A stretch of DNA of 64,000 nucleotides. Source: Sycobia sp. Sy_11 (lineage: Eukaryota; Arthropoda; Insecta; Hymenoptera; Epichrysomallidae). Within the stretch, counting starts at the first letter, position 1; each line of letters opens with the position of its first letter. Of this stretch, positions 47,721 to 61,196 are shown one piece after another. The stretch lies in the NCBI GenBank assembly GCA_018907035.1, contig JACCIC010000054.1:1724501-1788500 (forward strand), written 5' to 3'. Both the position numbers and the translations under genes were made by a program. A model generated the notes under the pieces. The model was not told where the DNA came from. It worked only from the letters and a program-made list of their open reading frames with translations, and did no database searches.

Positions 47721-49994
47721 GCACACGCTACCCTTACTTTTCATCCTCGACGAGTCTCTCGGCCTCGAGTTTCGCCTCCTCTGCCTTCCGTATTATCGCT
47801 TGCCTCTCAGCCTCGAGCCTCTCCTGCTCTTTGATCTCAGCGAGCCTGATGTCCTGCTCGAGCTTCAGCTGGGCGAGCCTGGCGAGCTCCTTCTCCGCGA
47901 TGATTCTCTTCCTTTCGGACTCCTCCCAGGCCCGTCGCTCCTCCTCCATTCTGCATAATATATCATATGTCACTGTAAACAATGCCTCCAGTCCAAATTC
48001 TATATATTAATATAACTTCTATAATTATCGACGTGCGATGCTCGTTTAGTCTTTTTCAATACAGGCGGGAAGGGCTGGAAATATTTATTTGTGCATGCAG
48101 GTGCAATGTTCCGTTGGGACGGTATACAAAATAATGCGGGTTATAACCGTCATAAACGTATCTTCGGGCCTTTTGTCGCTTCTGTCCCACTGTGCCTATT
48201 TGGCGATTTTATTAAATTTTTCTTTATTATTTAGCCGTATACGGTTTTTTGCTTATAAGGTTTCAAAAGTGTTAAATATTATACGTACAAAGTTCTATTG
48301 ATTTATAGGGGGGTTTTAATTGTTTTCTAGGGGGGGGGGATTCCAAGCGACAAACTTGCAAATTATTAATACGTGAGGAATAAATATTTTTAGTCGGTGT
48401 CCTGTATATTACGATGTCAGGGTTTATATATTTTACCTGTAAAGCTTAATTCTCTTGTTTCGTAAACGCTTATGGAGGCCCAGCGGATTCGCGTGAGTGC
48501 AAACAGTAGGGACAGAGCATACGGGCTCCGAAGCGGGAGAGGAAAGCCATCTTAAGATAAAGGTTTATAAACATAATTGAGCTCCATGTATTTTCAATGC
48601 TTCAGAACGATAACTTATAGATTTTTAATTAATAATAATAGTGCTTTTATTGAATTTCGCGATCGAGTTAGTTTTCACGTAAGGCCCTTGATCTAAAAGA
48701 CTGCTAATGAATAAAAGTTTAAAATTAAAAAAAGATGTTAATGTTCTTTGATTGCTCAATATTAGCGTCAATTTTGTTGCAACATTTTTTGTCTCGATAT
48801 GGCATATAGAGATTTTTTTAATATTCATTTCATTCAGCAGATTAATTTTCAATGTATACATTTTTAAAAAACAAAAAATTACTTATAATTATGTCGACGG
48901 TACATTATTAAATCTTTCTTTAGAAAATTGCTGCTACACTTTTATTAAATTTTTTTACGAAAGGGAAATATTATTAAAGCACAATAATACCGTATCTTCC
49001 AACTAGGCTGATTCGTAGCGAATAAGCCAATTAATTTTATAAACTTTACAGACTATATAAGCTTTCAAACTCAGTAACCTTCTTCTATGACTAATATAAA
49101 TAATAATGCAGGCGTAATTAATTTGATGCACTAGTGATTTTTTTAAGCATTGTAAGTATGTATATAGATAGAAAATCGAGGCGCAATCGTCCTTATTTTA
49201 TGACGAAGATTAATAGGTAAACTAATTACTTCTTTTCGGCGGCTTTCTTTTCCAAATACTCTTGTACCCTTTTAATTGTGTCGTCATCAGGCTGTTTTTT
49301 CACTGGAAAATCATAAGCAAAATTAGAAAAATAATTTAAAATAAAATCGGACGATAAAATATGGTGATCAATAATAATGGATATATTTAATATAATATGA
49401 ATTGAGATGAATAAATTTTAAGTAAACATATAAACAATGATCCCTTTTATTCGTTTACAATCGAGTTCAACAGAGCAATGTGTATGTAAAGATACATAAA
49501 ACAAAGTGAGTAAGAATCCGCGGAAACACAGAAAGAGAATGATGAGAACAACAGAAATTTTATGACTCTTTGAAGGGGAGGGGTTATATACGTACAACAT
49601 TCAAAGAAACATCAAGGATACATTAATTTAATGAGACAGATATGTATATATATGTATATCAAATTGGTAAACTTGAGGGGGGGCGGGGCGCAATGGAGAA
49701 CCGACGCGTCGCGGGGATAATTTACGTACCACCGTCCTCGTCGTACTCGACCTCCATCGCCGCCTGTTCGAGCGCGAGTTCCTCGCTACTCGTTTCCGTC
49801 GCCTTCGGTTTTTTGTCCTTCTTCCTCCTGGGCTTCGTCTCTAGATCGGTGGCCTCCGCTTCCACCGCGGCGGTGACGCTCCTCGACTCCACTGTTCCTA
49901 CACGTGTGTACATATGCGTCACGGGCGCATCGCGCGCAAAATTGCCAAAAATACATATAAAACGACATAGGGCTCTTCAACAGGAGGCGCGGAT

Positions 49995-50047
<53 letters not shown>

Positions 50048-50224
50048 TGTTCGCTTTTATCGCGGGAGGATCAAGCAGCAGGAGTGAAAGGGGCGGATGG
50101 TCTGGAGAGATGCACAGAGAGCCCAACAGACGGGCAGTGGGGTATAGGGTGCGACTCGTCAGAGAAAAAGCAATCGCTTTGTATAATTTGCAAGCCCGTA
50201 ATCAAAGGGCTTTGCCTAGCGCGG

Positions 50225-50268
<44 letters not shown>

Positions 50269-53200
50269 CACATACAGACGGGGGTGTGGATTTTCGTTGA
50301 CGCTTACCTTCCTCACGGATAATCCGGTCGGCCCATGTGACAGTCGATGCGGGAGCTAAAATTCACAGAAACACATGGGGGGCCGAGTATTTACAATTCA
50401 CAAGGATATATAGAGAAAGAAGGAGAACACACTTATAAAGGTCAATTAGTCCATGATTTTTTGCCAAAAGTTTCGTGAAGTTAATTATAACGTTATTAAA
50501 AGTTAGAAAAAAGTTATTACATATTTATAATTATTCCCACGGTTTGTATATATTTATTATACATGTTGGAAGGTTTTGCACACTTGCCATTCAAAGTGAG
50601 ATTTTTATTTAAGGCTTTCATATAATGTTTTTAAGAAATGCAACTATTAAAATTTTACTAATTTGGTAAATTTACGTTCTGTTGTAAAATTCTCATTTAA
50701 AAAAAAAAATATAATGGAATTGGGTTAGGTATGAAATTCTGTGACTAGTATATGCATTGCAAACTGTATAGAATCACAGTGAACAGCAAGTGTATGGAAA
50801 AAAAACTGATTTCAATACAATTTTTTGTATAGATAAATGTATGTATGGCTACATGTTATTATAATTTTTGAATTGTTATCGATTTTTAAAATATTGAATT
50901 TCAGCCTCTAATAGATTACTCGTAAGGGGCTGTGGAATTCATTTTTTACTGATCGAGTGTAAGGTATTTCGTATAATAATAATAGAATACGAATAATAGA
51001 ATACGTCAAATTTCTATTTTAACTTTAGAATATGTTAAATTCCATATATTAAACATAAAATTATTGCAACTTTATGCGAGTCATGTTCTATATTTACGTT
51101 TATTCAAAATTCCTGCAAGGTTTGAAATATAATCGCCAACCGGTTACGAAAATGAAAACGTTAAATATTTTATGTCTAATTTTTCGTTATAAAGTTTTCA
51201 AAACGTTCTCATTTCCATACCGTTTGCTGAAAATATTTAAAAATTTACTGCAATTCAGAATAGACAAGTAGAAGGCACGTTTGAATAAATTTTGAAAAAA
51301 TTTAATTATTTACAATATTCTTTGCGTCAGAGTACTTTACTCAATCATTATAACAGAAAAATCGACCACCCGTTAGTATTACTAAATATTCAACTAAGCT
51401 GTCTATATATATAAACGGCATTATTTTGGGACTCGATTTCTAAAGATTGTGTTGTATAGTAAATCATTTTTTTATAAATGCATAATTAGTATATACTTAA
51501 AATGTTGAATTTTTCTCTGAACATGTATTTGTTTTTTCAATGTATGAATAAATAAGAAAAAATATTGTAAAATAGTAAAAATTCTTCACGATTTGCGCAA
51601 AAAATAGATTAGATAAGCTTAGTTTTTAGCAAAAAAGAATGGCATTTCCGCCTTATGCTGTAAATTCGTTGCGTTTAATTTTTAATAAATTACTAACCAT
51701 TCTGAGTTTCTTTAACGGTATGGGTGTGCTCTACGTGTACGCTTGGTGGCGCTGTGAAACAAAGTATGAAAATACTTATTTTATAAATTGCCTTAATTGC
51801 TCTTTCTTCTTTTTTAATTTTTGTTATTGTCGTTCAAAGCATAAAAGTGATTTAGCAAAAATCGGCAAGCATCTGAGAGAATTCAGTACATAAGAAAAGT
51901 TATTTTAATCGAAAAGCCGCAGTATGTTACTTAACTTATGTGATTAAATACGTTCAATCGAAAGAATATAAAAGTATAACACAAGCATTAAAAATCGGAT
52001 TGAATGCCTTTTTCGATTAGTTCAAACGAATATATTAAATTTAAAAATCTGTTCAGAGTAACAGTGCACGAACTACCATGCTATAAATTATTTTTTATTC
52101 ACTTGGTGTCATTCCAAACGTTGCCATGCCATTAAACTAGCATGTAGCATGTAAATAAAAAAGCTTTTTTTCTCAGACTATTGGTCCTGTTTTAAAGATA
52201 TCCAAAGAATTTTTTTTATTTTGACGGGAGTGTCGTGTTGGCGAGGAACAGAAAAAAAGTAGGTAAGAAACGAAAGAAAACAGGGCAAAAAAGAAAAATG
52301 AATACGTGCATAATTATATAATGAAGAGCCGAAGAAGCGCATGTATGGCGTACTTGAGGATTAATATCGATGTTTCGCAAGTGAACGGCGTTGTGGTTAA
52401 AATTGGCTAATTATTTATATTATGCTAATAATTATATTACGTGCGTATGTATTTTAACTGAATTAATAACCCGTAATGAAAACGAGATAGAGAGCAATGA
52501 ATTTCGATCTATGCGGTTTTGCATCTAGTTTCAATTAGCCAATGAGCAGCAATTATAGATACCATGAATATATATTAATACGAATATAGAGCTGGAGCAT
52601 ATAAGAGGGCGAGAGAGATAAAAAACAGCCGGTGCTCAGAGCTCCTCTGTATGCACGCTGTTATATAGAATGATTAAGGATCCGTTAGATGAGATTAAGG
52701 CGGAGAGGTGTTGCGTTTCCCCCTTTATTGCGGGCCTTTTTTTCTTCTTGCGCCTATCCTGATGATAATCAAGTAAGGTCGCGAAGTAAAGTATGTATAC
52801 AATTGATATATTGATATTTTACGTGGATCGCATTATGTTATTATTAGGCTGTATAACAGCGATTAATCATATTATCGTTGCCATTAGATATATTTATATA
52901 TAAGGTGCAAAGAGGAATGAGCGCCGGGTTTTAATGAAAAATCTCGCGAAGTGCAGTGGAGCGTTGTTAAGGGTAGAGGTTATTCTGCGTAAAAGAGTGT
53001 CTGAATTAATCGTGCGTTTATTCACAGTTTAGTGTTTTTTGTTTTTTCTATTTTGAAAAATTTTTAAATTTTAAAAATTTAATAATTCAACCTATTTAGG
53101 GGTTGGATAGTCACTAAAACTTAACAAATTTAGGGGCTTTTCATCAGACCCTTGACTTATCAATTTTCGCAGTAATAAAGTTGGTTTTGTCCTTAATTTA

Positions 53201-55481
53201 CATAAAACATCTCAATATCTTTTTAGAATTTTTAAAGCTGTATCTATATTGATGGGGATGATTTAATTTCTTAGACTCTTTGACGGTTAGTTTACAACCT
53301 GGTAAAAAAAAAAGTTAAAAAGTTTAAAACCTTACGAGTCATAAAAATGTATTATTATTATTATTATATTTTTTAAAGTTAAATGGATATAAAAATAAAG
53401 AGAATAATAATGTTTATAGACATTCGTATGTTATAAATTCTTTAGTTTTAGAAATTCCAACCCATAATTAGGGGCCATTGATGCCGATTTACCAAAAAAA
53501 AAAAAAAAAATTAGTTATCCTTATCTTTTACAATGATTAATTTCGTATTAAATCTGAATACAAATACATATCTTTTTTTATTTTCTGCGAACTGAAAATT
53601 TATAAAATTTTTAAAAATAATACTTGCGACGTGAAAAATAGTACACGAACAGATTTATCGTTCTAGACTTCATCAATCTCCGTATGAATATATACTTGAT
53701 TTTAACATAGAATATATCATTAATTGTTCCAAATTCCCTATCTTTTTGAAAAAAAATTTTTAATGCTATAAATACTTGTAAGCTGATTTTATTTCTTATT
53801 CAGTAACCTCTTCCCTTGTGTAATTGCGATATTAAAGAAATGAATTGCTAAAGTGAAGAGATATTTTATCATTATCAGGATTAAGTAATATAAATATTGT
53901 ATTTAATAAAAAGTGATCTTTGAATTTTATAATTTATTCGAAGTGTTTTGTCTTGATAAAAGATTTTAAGATGTATTACAAGTTAAATAAATGAATGTAT
54001 TAATCATATGTAATATTAGTAAGCATTTTGTTGGTAAAATAAATAGATTTCTGTTATTGAAATTTAGTATTATGTGGCAATATAATTTTTTTGTGAAATT
54101 AAATACTTTTTTATGATATTGAGATTGCCTAGATAAGATGTTTTGAAAAATAATTTTTATATAAAATTTAATAACTGATTGATCAATAAAGTTAATAGTA
54201 AATAATTATTCGATAGTAATAATTATTACTATAATTACGCGTAGAAGAAAGAAATATATATTTTTGTAAATATGTAATCATTTAATATTTTTCAAATGTT
54301 TCAAGAAATGTGAATTTCCATGAAAGTTAAAAAAATTAAATAATGCATTAAAAGTAGAAAGCATATTGAAAGACAAAAGCATATTTACGAAGTTTTCAAA
54401 ACAAATTTTCTTTATACCTGTTTCATCAAAGTATTTTCAATCTTGAACAAATATATAATTTATAAATACTTCTTCCTTTTCTTAGCAAAGCAATTTCTTT
54501 AAAATCTTCCTATTTACAAATTATCGTTCTCAGTTGACGCAGGTATAATAGTCATTATATAATAAAGCGGCAGGCATTGAATAATCTTACCTCAATTTTT
54601 TTATTTGGGGGACGAGCGTGGAATTCATATGAAAATATGGGATGCTTTATAAGGTAGCAATAAAATCTTCTCATCTTTTAAAATAACAGATTTATTTCAA
54701 ATTTTTTTTTTTCATGTTCGAATTCAATCGTGTACAGAGTAAAGCGTCGTTCGATAGAGAAGATCCTGAATACTCTATGCATCTTTATTTTTCAGTGTAT
54801 CGAATAAATAAAAATTTTGTCATTCTTGAGAAGTTCTATGAATTCTTAAGAATAATATATTGCATTGAGATACTTTATTTATTACCATCATTTTTTACTT
54901 GTGCGCTTACGTTAAAATTCTAGAGCATTTATTTCAAAGACTTTTCAACAGAAATTATTTCAATTAAAAATGATTAACTGACATTTCTGATGAAAACTAA
55001 ATGAAATATTATAACGATAAGTCGATTGACAAATAAAAATTGAGGTGAATAAATTTACGACGAATAATAATGCTGCTAAGCTTGCTGCTATAGATATATA
55101 TTAAAATGAGATCTTATTCTGTTGGACAAAATATTTCTTAAATATATAGAAAAATATATACTTTGCCTTTAAGTGTAAATACTACTTTTTTTACAGACAT
55201 AATGCATTATTAAAAATCATTCGTTCCAGCCAATTTCGCGGCAAATTGAACCGCGAAAGCATCTATACTTTTATACCAGCAAAACAATAGGATCTTCTCC
55301 CGCGTGTAACATTCGTGTCAGGTGCACGGCCAAATAAAGAGCAACCGATGCACAATGTGTGTCGTTCGAATACTAGATATCGTAGAACAATACTATATAT
55401 AATATATAATGCACATATACATCCCGCACGATTCTTTGGTTAATGTGTCTTTTCTTTCGCGCAAACATTCAACTCATCGTA

Positions 55482-55535
<54 letters not shown>

Positions 55536-55739
55536 TAGCGACAGAGATAAGAGTGTTTCAGTCAAACGACAATTCACCCGAACGCGACTTCAGAACGCTT
55601 AATATGATCGATCGAAGGAATAAGATTCCAATAAATGAACGGATAATAGTCAAAAATAAGATTTGATGGGTTGTAGAGACGCAAGTATAGCTGTATATAA
55701 ATACGCGATGTTTGATGTTTTGAAATATAGATAGAAAGA

Positions 55740-55800
<61 letters not shown>

Positions 55801-56209
55801 AGAGATAGTGAGATAAAGAGCGAGAGAAAGAGCGTGTGAGAAGAAGGTGGGCCATGTATACTTGTGTGAGAGTGCACGTGGGCAAAGGGTGTGGGGTTTT
55901 GGGGGCGTGGGTGGGGTTCTAGCGGTGGTCTCAGTCCTGTGGGTCGGCCTCCTCTTCCTCTTTAATATTTGCATTAGCGGGCTCCTCGTACAGCTCGGGG
56001 ACGCGATTTCTCCAACCAGATGTGGGCTTGGAGATTGGCTTGCCGCCTGAAACGTTAGGAAAACCGCTGTGCTCGTAGCTACATAAGCTCTCAATTTCTC
56101 AAGGGTTTTGCAAATCGACTCATTTGCCGCGTTCGTTATAGTAGCGTGCGCGCGCGCGAAGTCTTCGCCTTTATGTCACTGATTGTATAATATATAGGGC
56201 GAGATCCTC

Positions 56210-56278
<69 letters not shown>

Positions 56279-59200
56279 GTATATGTATACGTATATATAA
56301 CGCTTGGTAGCACGCGCCGCAGTCCCCGCGGCGCATCTCTTTATTGCTTAATTGTTTGATTGTTTGTTAAACTTTGCGCATCCAAGATTTTCTTGCTCTC
56401 TATAATATTCGATATAACAATGACTGCGTATTTCACATTTATCAGAGCCCGAAAATATCTCTTTAAAAAATATTTCGTATTCCTTTATTGAAGGTAAACT
56501 TAGATGGATAGGCATTATGCATGATTACACATATTAAAATATAAGATTTATTTTTTATTGTAATAAATTTTTTATATTCATAAAAGTTACATATATATAC
56601 TCAACGACATTTAATTTGTTAAAGACAAGTGCAAAAAAAAAACACAGAGATAAACATAACAGCGAGAGAAAAAGTGAGAGATAGAGAGAAAGAGATTGAC
56701 AAAAATTGTAAATAATATACAAAATAATGCTTTTTGCACAAAGTACACAAAGTAAAACAACGGAATAAGTCAGGATAAAATATTCAGTCACGTAAAACGG
56801 TAAAGGCTTTAAAAACGAATAAAATTATAATGTTTGGTTTATCACGAACAAAAAACAAAATATGTTATATCTAACATAACACGACGACGTCGTAAGGCCG
56901 CCTTTTCTCTTATAGAAGATTCCTGTATGTGTCATGACTAATGAAAAAAAGGAGAGTGAACGCATTTTGTTAGGTCAAAAAGATCCAATTTTAGTTTCAT
57001 ATTCAAGAGATTAAATTTGTTTTAACTTATGCAGTTTCATTTCTTTCAATGTGTGAAAATTTGGGTATTTGCTACGGAACCATTGTATAAGAGCTTCGGA
57101 TATATTTGCTATTTTTATTTTAAATATTATCAGCAAAAATTCAATACAGAATTACTAATATATCTAAACTCTTTAGATTGTTAAAAGCAATGTTTGAATG
57201 ATAAGGGAAATATCAAAATTTGAAAGAGATTTGTAAGCGTTATAGGGTGACACGACCAAACATCGTCGATGCACTATATAGTTCATTGCTCTCGGTGTGT
57301 CAAATTTTCAATTTCGCTAGAGCAAACGTCGGTTTTTTAAATTAAATCTCGAAACGAATAAGTTTTTTTCAACTCTCAACATTCGGTTCGTATACGTCTG
57401 TAGCAGAAACGAGTTGATAACTTTTCCAAGGAAAAAGGAAAAGCCGTGCTCTATCTCGCGGGCTAACAATTTACGTTCACTCACCGCGATAAACAAGACA
57501 AATATCTGCCAAAATACTAAAACATAGAACATAAATCCAAAGAAACAGTGATAGATATATATGTAGACCACAACTTTACAAAGTAAAAAAAAAGAAGAAA
57601 AAACAAAGTACAGATGAGGATAGATAGCTAAGTACAGAGATAAAGACAAGTAGAGAGTATATTTATGAGCGAGAAAAAGAAAGAGAAGTGACGAAATTTA
57701 GGTGAAAATAAAAGTCGCACACGCGTATGACTGCACCGTGACAAAGATATAAATCTAGGGACCAGAAGGATTTTGCCTTATTTCGCTGTCTAAAAAAAAA
57801 ATTGACCTACCAAGATTTTTCTGTACGTATTTTGGTCTCTCGAACATACGAATTTTGAGGGTGCAATACTGACAAAATTTTAGATAATTATCGTTACTAA
57901 CAACTTAATTATATAAAAGGCAACATATACACGAGATTATTCATTAGTATATATAATAAGAATGTACAGTGTCTCAAGCTTTAATAAATATTTTTAATTT
58001 TTACAAAATCTAGATAATTTCTAGAGAAAAATGTAATTAATATAAACTATCATTCTAATAAATCGAGTCTTATTTCTAGATGATTTTCAGCAATCAATAT
58101 GTTAGTAACAATTTATATACCAATTTATTGGTATTCCGTATCGTTGTAATTCGTGTTCAAGGTGTCATAATATATGTTTGAAAAAAAAAACGAGAAAAAA
58201 TCTTGGCCGATCCGTAAATGCAATTCAAAAAGGCATTACAATCCATCTGACTCCTGGATTATATATGATACAGATGAAAAGTACATATAGCATACACGGC
58301 CGGGGCCCCGCTACGTCCCGCGCGCGGTTCACAAGGGGCGCCGGACCTGCGGCTGATTCTGTCTGTTTCTCGACTTACAGGCGTCCTCGGCGGCCTTGCG
58401 ATTCTTCATGTAGAAGCTCATCAGCTTCACGTCGGTCTTGACGTCGCCCGGCACGAGGTCGCCCACGGTGTAGTAAGAGCGCCGCTTCGACTGCGGCCTG
58501 CCACCCGCGTACTTGATGCAGGCCAGATGGCCCTGGCCGATGTCCCGCTTCTCCGGGGTCGCGTACCAGGGCAGGCTCTCGATGTCCTTGCGCGAGGTGC
58601 GCGCGTTGATGATACGCCGGATGTAGTCGTCGCTGCGCAGACGCTCGGGCGACGTTTCGTCGTAGTCGCTGTCGGGTTTTAATTTTTGCCAGTTGTACAA
58701 TTGGGACTCCACAATTATGTTTTTTTTTTTTTTTTTTATTTTTCAGAAGATTTCAGAACGTGAATGTATGTGTCGAATTTCAAGAGTGACTATAATTGTT
58801 CTAATAAGTTTTGAAAAATATAAAATTTAAGGGAGTGCGCCACTGTCTAAACAGTAAGAAAAATAGAAAACATTTTTTTGGTATAAGCATTACATTATTG
58901 TCGTAAGAATCACATGTGAAAGTTCTCGGCATGGTAAGGATTGGAAGGTTGCCGAAAATTTACATGTAGAATATCCCCTTTTATTGATCGGTGGAAGCGC
59001 AATATCTAAGTGCTCCACCATATGTTCTTAGTATTGAGAATTGGATTACTTATTCTTCAGGAGGCAATATCTCCTGCATGGCGCTGGCATATTAAACTAT
59101 TCATAGAGCAAGTATTGAATTTATTCACGATTTCTTCAGCACTAAAATGATTAAGTGCCTTTTTCGATTTACTAGAAATATTGAGCATATAATCAAAATT

Positions 59201-61071
59201 GCATTTATTATACATTAAGCAGATTTCGTTTAGTTAAATAGACAATAAAATTCGAACAGTACAATAATATGTTGTTTCTGAATTAAAAACTTCTACAATT
59301 ATTGCAAGAATATTTTAAAATGTTTGTGTAATATTTTATATATATGTATTTTATGATTATTCAGAAATATTAAAATTGTATATATGCTTTCGGAATTTTC
59401 GTGTTTACCAGGTTATAAAAGAACATATAAATTAGATGGATAGATTGATATTCTTTAAAGAATCTTTAAAGGATCACGACACTATTAGAAATTGACCCCT
59501 CTGTAACATTTAATGATCTAACTATTCAAAAGCTATTTAATTTTTTTTATTTTAGTTTAGTTTATTATTTTAGTTTGCCGTAAGAACATACTCGATACTT
59601 AGCTGCCAGAAACTTTTATTTAAATATTCGATGATAATAATTTGTAAATTATTTGTAAATTTTAGTTTCAAGTTTTTTAGTTTTTTATTGAAGTTTTTCA
59701 GATGTCTTAAAAATTAAAAAAAATTAACGAAGGCTATTTTTAAATATCTTAAAATAATTTGTCCGAAATAATTTTAAAACGATGTTTAAATATTTTTATC
59801 AAATATTTTATAAAATTTTAGTAGAATATTCAGAAAATATTTTATAAAGATATATTGCAATATTAAATATTTTGTGGTTTTGCAGAAGCGAAAGAGGAAA
59901 AACTCCTATAGGAAAATGGTGTGGGGTGAGGATGCCATGTTTCGCTTTCTATAGCTCTTTGAAAAAAAAAAATTAGAACCTTTCAATACTTCTAAATTAC
60001 ATGCCTTTTTATTTTATTTTGTTAGATTGTTTAATTTTATAGAAAAATAAGTCCTAAAATTTTTTTTATTTTTCGGTTACTAAAGTAATGCACTCCCTTA
60101 CATTTTTTAAGAAGAAATCTTTACAAAAGCCATGTCCGACGAAAAACTTTCACGCGTTTCGATTAAATTTAGGCTAATGATTTTTTTTTGCTGCTTCGTA
60201 AGTACACTAATAATAGTACAGTGTCAAACATTCACATCATTAATAAAAAGCTACGCTTTTATTTTTGGAAGTGAGGCCAATAAAGATTTCTCCTTGATGA
60301 CGATGAAATAAGCTGAAAAATATTTGATCGCCTCCCAAAATAATAGTTGAATAAACTAAATATTTTGTTAAACTGCTTTAAATATTTAATAGCTGAGATG
60401 GCTCTATGTATTATTCGTTTTGGTCAGTTGAACAATTTGTTTGCTATTAATATACTAAAGAGCGGTAAACAGGAAACGTTTTGAAAGAATCACTGTCGAG
60501 TTTTGATACATAATATATAGTACTAAATTTTTGTAATAGTATGCTTCATAAGTCATTTCAAGCGTTAATTTCATAATGACTTTATAACAATTTATTGGTT
60601 ATTTATATTACGTTCGGTTACGCAGTATTATAAATTTAATTTAAATTAATAAGTATATGACATCATTGTAGCTTAAATTATAAATATACATTTATTACTT
60701 GATCAGTTTAATAAACAATTTAATCTGAATTAGTGCGATTTTATTAATTGTTAAAAAGTTCTATGTATTTATTAAATTTATAATATTTAAAAATAAACAA
60801 TACAGTTAAAACTTGCAGGTAAAATATTCTTTAAAAATACTTTTTTAAAATAATTATCGCGACCCTAAAAAGAAAAATGTATAATTTTTCAAACATTGTA
60901 TTTTTGGCTTAAAACAAGATCTTATTCCTTGTAACTGAAAGTATAACGATCATAATCCGATAAGTTCATACTAACAATAAAATTATCAAAAAATATATTT
61001 ATTTTTAAGTCATCTACACTATACATTGCATATTTCATGTAAAACATATTTTAGCTAAAACTATAAGATTT

Positions 61072-61134
<63 letters not shown>

Positions 61135-61144
61135 AAAACATTCA

Positions 61145-61196
<52 letters not shown>

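Larger units (their letters stand above)
50356..55930. other. Large intron between E4 and E5
   Basis: 5.5 kb of mostly AT-rich sequence. 52500-52800 is less AT-rich, but no exon with matching phase is visible. It includes the (GA)n and (TA)n arrays at 55.5-55.8 kb and the E4 3' UTR. Confidence 0.45.
56047..58378. other. Intron between E3 and E4
   Basis: AT-rich with a GC-rich perfect hairpin at 56314-56334 and a GC-rich fringe next to E3 (58290-58378). No additional exon supported. Confidence 0.45.

Noticed and set aside
49642..50322. 226-codon plus-strand ORF
   Set aside because: Contains two (TA)n arrays translated as Tyr-Ile repeats and overlaps exons E5 and E6 in antisense.
55558..56094. 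178-codon minus-strand ORF
   Set aside because: Runs through the (GA)n repeat and reads E4 in the wrong frame; E4's own frame agrees with splice phase and ends in TGA.
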